Assembly (NCBI GenBank): GCA_022778585.1
Contig: JALFTI010000004.1
Coordinates: 1 to 64,000 of the forward strand
DNA from: Pygmaiobacter massiliensis
Lineage (GTDB): Bacteria > Bacillota > Clostridia > Oscillospirales > Ruminococcaceae
Direction of reading: 5' to 3'
Length of the DNA: 64,000 nt
Every line of letters begins with the position of its first letter. The first letter of the stretch is position 1. The notes beneath the pieces are model-generated. The model had not been told where the DNA came from and ran no database searches. It saw only the letters and a list, made by a program, of their open reading frames with translations. Positions 61,205 to 64,000 of this stretch are shown here, in pieces. A program made the translations under genes and the position numbers.

Positions 61205-61888
61205 ATGGAACAGCTGGAGTGGCTTATAAACCTGCCACTGTTTTTGGGGGTAAGTCGGCAGGAACTGCCGCAGCTGCTCGGCTTTTTGCAGGCGGGCAGC
61301 CGGAACTACCAAGCCGGAGAGCTGATTTTATTGGCGGGTTTTGAGACCAAACAGATTTTCGTGGTATTGGAAGGGCAGATTGAGGCAGAACGGCCTAATT
61401 GGCGCGGAGATGCTTTGCCCATTACAAAAATGAAAAAAGGAGATGTTTTTGGCGATGTGCTGTCGGGCGGGCACACCCCTTCACCGGTAACGGTGCGCGC
61501 GCAAACCGATTGCAGGGTGTTGTTTTTTCAGCACCAGCGGCTTTTACAGAGCGGCGAAGGGCAGCCCGCCGCAGCCAGAACACTTTTGCAGAACCTTGTG
61601 CGTACGGTAAGCGAAAAATATTTTCAGCTGTCCTTTCGGGTGGACCTTTTGCTATGCCGTAGGCTGCGGGACAGGATTTGGATGTTTTTGTACCAGCAGG
61701 GCATTGGGGAAGGGCCGGTAAAGCTGCAGATGGACCGGCGCGCAATGGCCGGGTGGTTGGGCTGCGAGCGCAGTGCCCTTTCTAGGGAGCTGTCCCGTAT
61801 GAAAAAGGAAGGGCTTATAAAGATACAGGGTGACTGTTTTGCTTTGGCAGAAGGCAGCTTAAAAAATGTGTCAAATGGGACATGGTAA
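61205..61888 (+). CDS. Crp/Fnr-family transcriptional regulator
   Basis: 227 residues from ATG 61205 with AAAGGAG 6 nt upstream. An upstream frame from 61139 runs through the operator. Cyclic-nucleotide-binding-like beta roll (about 10-125) with GDVFGDVLSGG, a long dimerisation helix, and the C-terminal HTH MAGWLGCERSALSRELSRMKKEGLI. The Cys residues do not form the FNR iron-sulfur pattern, so it is unlikely to be an oxygen sensor of that kind. Divergent from the ABC importer, which it may control. Confidence 0.9.
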   Translation: MEQLEWLINLPLFLGVSRQELPQLLGFLQAGSRNYQAGELILLAGFETKQIFVVLEGQIEAERPNWRGDALPITKMKKGDVFGDVLSGGHTPSPVTVRAQTDCRVLFFQHQRLLQSGEGQPAAARTLLQNLVRTVSEKYFQLSFRVDLLLCRRLRDRIWMFLYQQGIGEGPVKLQMDRRAMAGWLGCERSALSRELSRMKKEGLIKIQGDCFALAEGSLKNVSNGTW

Positions 61889-61908
61889 ATGCTTTTTGCA
61901 AATAAAAT

Positions 61909-61940
61909 AAAAAAGGCCGGGGTCTTTGGACCCCGGCCTT
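61909..61940 (+). terminator. Terminator of the Crp/Fnr gene
   Basis: 15-16-bp stem AAAAAAGGCCGGGGTC and complement with a TTT loop and T7 run. Confidence 0.92.
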
Positions 61941-62139
61941 TTTTTGCAGGGCAAAACACAAGAAGAAAAACTGCCTGCGCAATAAAAAATGACCGCCGGG
62001 AAAACCCGGCGGCCCAAAGAAAAAGAGGAAAAGGAGAAAAGTTATTATTTACTTGCTACGCTTTTAGTATAGCAGATTGTGGGAAGTTAGTTGTGAATAA
62101 ACTATGAATTTTTGTAATCAAATTGTCATAAATCCGTGA
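61941..62139. other. Gap with a T-less hairpin
   Basis: CCGCCGGG-AAAA-CCCGGCGG at 61993-62012 has no T run and is probably not a terminator. A TTTTAGTATA motif at 62069, also found at 62358, may mark a promoter on either strand. Confidence 0.4.
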
Positions 62140-62169
62140 AAAGTTTTCGTTGCTGGCCAGAAGTTATCT

Positions 62170-62400
62170 ATTTATACCGCGCTGTTTGTGCGGATTATAG
62201 TTTGTCTGCCGCACCCGGCGGCCGGCGTCCCGGTGCCCGCCGGGGACGGGCAGTGGTGTTTGGCGGCGTGCTGCCGCGGTACCTTTATATAGAAAGTCGG
62301 CGTCCCGACGCTTTGCCGGAGATCCTTCCGGTCCGGTACCCTCTGTTGAGTACGGTTTTTAGTATACCGGCAGGGTGCAAACAAATTTTGAGAGAGTTTT
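62170..62400. ncRNA. Candidate structured RNA upstream of spoIIE
   Basis: A GC-rich non-coding segment between AT-rich flanks holds many nested inverted repeats. At 62278-62340 GGTACC pairs with a second GGTACC, enclosing GTCGG-CGTC-CCGAC and CCGGA-GATCCT-TCCGG, a three-way-junction layout. GCGGC-GTGCT-GCCGC and GCCCG...CGGGC hairpins lie before it. Downstream is a terminator-like hairpin (62503-62524). The strand is uncertain. It does not show the conserved boxes I know for tmRNA, RNase P or SRP RNA. Confidence 0.4.
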
Positions 62401-62502
62401 GGCGAAACTGCAAAGAAAGGACTAAGCTTTCATGAAGAAGCTGTGCATTTTGGTACACAAACAATCTGTATTTTGTTCTGCACAATAGCAAAATGGCGTT
62501 TT

Positions 62503-62524
62503 AAAGCGATAAAAATCGCTTTTT
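62503..62524 (+). terminator. Small terminator upstream of spoIIE
   Basis: 8-bp stem AAAGCGAT/ATCGCTTT with an AAAA loop and T run. It could end a transcript from the structured segment. Confidence 0.65.
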
Positions 62525-62600
62525 GGCAAAACAGGCCGCTCTGACTGGTTTCGCCCATATCCGCACATACTACCGGCTAAAATGGCCACAAGGATGTACA

Positions 62601-62614
62601 CCCGCTGACGCGGG
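62601..62614 (+). promoter_or_regulatory. Hairpin beside the spoIIE ribosome site
   Basis: CCCGC-TGAC-GCGGG ends 7 nt before the AGGAGG of spoIIE (62621-62626). It may modulate translation or keep the site open. Confidence 0.4.
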
Positions 62615-62636
62615 CAAAAAAGGAGGCCGAATTACT

Positions 62637-64000
62637 ATGACCCAAACCACCCGACAACTGCTGGCATATCTGCGGCAGTTCGGGAAGACAGCGCGCCCCT
62701 GGCTGACGGGCCTGGCAGCCGCCGTACTTACAGCAGCAGCTTCCGGTGCCCATATGTGGCAAATGCCTGCCCCGCTTGCGCCAGCACTCTGCGCAGCATG
62801 CCCCGAAGCTTTTGTTCTGTTTTGCACAGCAGGCGGGGTGGTTGGCAGCCTTGCCTTTTTGCCCTTGGCAGAAGGCACCAGGCAGGCAGTAGGATGTTTG
62901 GCAGCGTTGGGCTGCCGCATGCTGTTTGAACGCAAGCCGGGGGCAATGGCTGGCAGTGCGGCCGCGCTGGGACTTATTTTTACCCAAATATTCTGGCAAT
63001 TGGAATTGGGCGGCAGCTTTCAGGACAGCTTTCAGGTTTTGGGACAAGCTGTTCTAGTGGTTGCACTTTCTGCTCTGGGGCAAATTCTTGCGCAGCCGTC
63101 GGCAAACCTGCCCCAGCAAGCGGGATTTTTTGCCGTGCTGGGATGGTGCTGGGCGGGGTTTGCACTGTTAACCAGCCCCAAGGGCCCGCTGGATTGGTCC
63201 TTTGCCTTGGCGGGCTGTGCGGTATGCTGCTTTGCGGCGGTACACAGCCCAACGCGGGCCCTGGCGCTTGCCATAGCCGCGGGGCTTGGCATAAGCGCAG
63301 GGCAAGGTGCCATGCGGGCCGAAATGGTTGCACTGGCCGGCGGCGCAGTGGGCGCGGCAGCTTTTCATGACAGCTCCCGCACGGGCTGTGTGGGGGCGTA
63401 CTTGGCAGGCTGTTTGCTGGCGCTGCCGTTTACAGGCAGCTTTTCACAGGGGCTGCGGCTTTTGGCCGGCTGCACACTGGCTGCGGCGGTCTGCCTTTTG
63501 GCACCGCCCAAACTGCTGAAATTGTTGGGACCCGCTACACCGCCGGGGGCGCCAGGACAGATGGTCCGGCTTGGAAATACCCTGCAGGAGCTGGCACACA
63601 CGGTGGAACGAGTATGTGATGCAATGCCCGCCAGCCAGAAAACGCTGGAAGGTGTGCTGTGCGAGGGGGTATGCAAAAATTGCCGTAAAAATTGCGATTG
63701 TTGGGTAGAGCATGGAAATGAGATGCTGGAACAGGTGGACAGGCTGGAACATGAGACCGGCGTTTTGCGGCCAGACGATCTGGCAACGCCGGTGGCGGCA
63801 CGATGCATTCGCCCGGCAAACCTGTGCGCGGCGGTAAACAGTTACCGGGAAGGGCAGCTTGCGCGGCGCAGCGCGCAGGCGCGCACCGCTGCTTTGCGCA
63901 GTGCGGTGACCGAACAGCTTTTTGCCCTGGCAGATGCGCTGTGTGAACAGGTACACAGCGAGCGGTTGGGCCGTTTGCCTCGCTGCCGGGTGCGCTGTGC
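62637..64000 (+). CDS. spoIIE: Stage II sporulation protein E (3' partial)
   Basis: The frame is open to the right edge (about 454 residues seen), with AAAAAAGGAGG 10 nt before the ATG. The first 290 residues are Ala/Leu/Gly-rich membrane helices (roughly ten). After them a cytoplasmic region holds CEGVCKNCRKNCDCW, the Cys cluster typical of SpoIIE, then helical sequence. The catalytic PP2C phosphatase domain lies beyond the window. SpoIIE dephosphorylates SpoIIAA in the forespore to activate sigma-F and also joins the division septum. Its presence argues that the organism makes spores. No Spo0A box (TGTCGAA) was seen upstream. Confidence 0.85.
   Translation, partial: MTQTTRQLLAYLRQFGKTARPWLTGLAAAVLTAAASGAHMWQMPAPLAPALCAACPEAFVLFCTAGGVVGSLAFLPLAEGTRQAVGCLAALGCRMLFERKPGAMAGSAAALGLIFTQIFWQLELGGSFQDSFQVLGQAVLVVALSALGQILAQPSANLPQQAGFFAVLGWCWAGFALLTSPKGPLDWSFALAGCAVCCFAAVHSPTRALALAIAAGLGISAGQGAMRAEMVALAGGAVGAAAFHDSSRTGCVGAYLAGCLLALPFTGSFSQGLRLLAGCTLAAAVCLLAPPKLLKLLGPATPPGAPGQMVRLGNTLQELAHTVERVCDAMPASQKTLEGVLCEGVCKNCRKNCDCWVEHGNEMLEQVDRLEHETGVLRPDDLATPVAARCIRPANLCAAVNSYREGQLARRSAQARTAALRSAVTEQLFALADALCEQVHSERLGRLPRCRVRC

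Noticed and set aside
61993..62012. CCGCCGGG-AAAA-CCCGGCGG hairpin as a terminator
   Set aside because: No T run on either side, and a complete terminator already lies 60 bp upstream.
62136..62435. 99-codon open frame over the GC-rich segment before spoIIE
   Set aside because: Arg/Pro/Gly-rich translation without a ribosome site. The nested inverted repeats explain the sequence better.
1..64000. tRNA, rRNA, CRISPR, insertion sequences or prophage
   Set aside because: No T-loop GGTTCGA-type motifs, repeat-spacer arrays, transposase or phage genes were found by reading.

Overview
The window reads as chromosomal DNA of an anaerobic, endospore-forming Firmicute of class Clostridia, most likely an Oscillospiraceae/Ruminococcaceae-type gut organism. 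The grounds are strong AGGAGG ribosome sites, TTGACA/TATAAT promoters, many hairpin-plus-T-run terminators, a SpoIIE gene at the right edge, a SpoIID-type wall enzyme, fused FeoA-FeoB and a ynzC-type gene. This placement is an inference from gene content. I saw no rRNA, tRNA, CRISPR array, insertion sequence or prophage.

Layout. 1-11.7 kb is a cell-surface region: a GT4 glycosyltransferase cut by the left edge, a polysaccharide pyruvyl transferase, two related multi-spanning membrane proteins on opposite strands, a large secreted GH25-SpoIID protein with wall-binding repeats between them, and alanine racemase. 11.7-14.3 kb holds rplM-rpsI and an AT-rich orphan nucleotidyltransferase. 14.3-20 kb is an RpiR-controlled module: regulator, a GltS-type symporter with two compensating frameshifts, an ornithine cyclodeaminase-family enzyme and an NhaC antiporter, with palindromic operators in the divergent promoter region. 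20-28 kb is housekeeping: feoAB, a phosphoesterase, a D,D-carboxypeptidase, pncB, proC and a LUD protein.

28-32 kb is a dTDP-sugar operon: a rhamnosyltransferase-like GT2, rfbA, rfbD and rfbB, with no rfbC in the window. 32-36 kb has a membrane-anchored XRE regulator and a second RpiR/ornithine cyclodeaminase module with its own palindromes. 36-43 kb holds a ricin-type lectin with a histone-like lysine tail, an OGG-type glycosylase, a TGTGGAAAA-type box cluster before a small tail-anchored protein, rlmB, and a 927-residue P-type ATPase-like protein that has lost its phosphorylation motif. 43-49 kb is translation and transcription: an EF-G paralogue with a changed G4 motif, greA, and lysS with an added tRNA-binding domain.

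49-54 kb is a MarR-controlled heterodimeric ABC exporter, ruvX and a broken Thr/Pro-repeat lipoprotein. 54-58.7 kb mixes a DsbA-like protein, a NYN-LOTUS protein, a DUF896 protein and several very small genes, including a 28-codon gene with a near-ideal ribosome site and its own terminator. 58.7-62 kb is an ABC importer divergent from a Crp/Fnr regulator. The right end carries a GC-rich inverted-repeat segment that may be a structured RNA, then the start of spoIIE.

The most unusual items are the inactive P-type ATPase-like protein, the two matching RpiR/cyclodeaminase modules, the lectin-histone-tail protein, the 28-codon gene, the TGTGGAAAA cluster and the structured segment before spoIIE.
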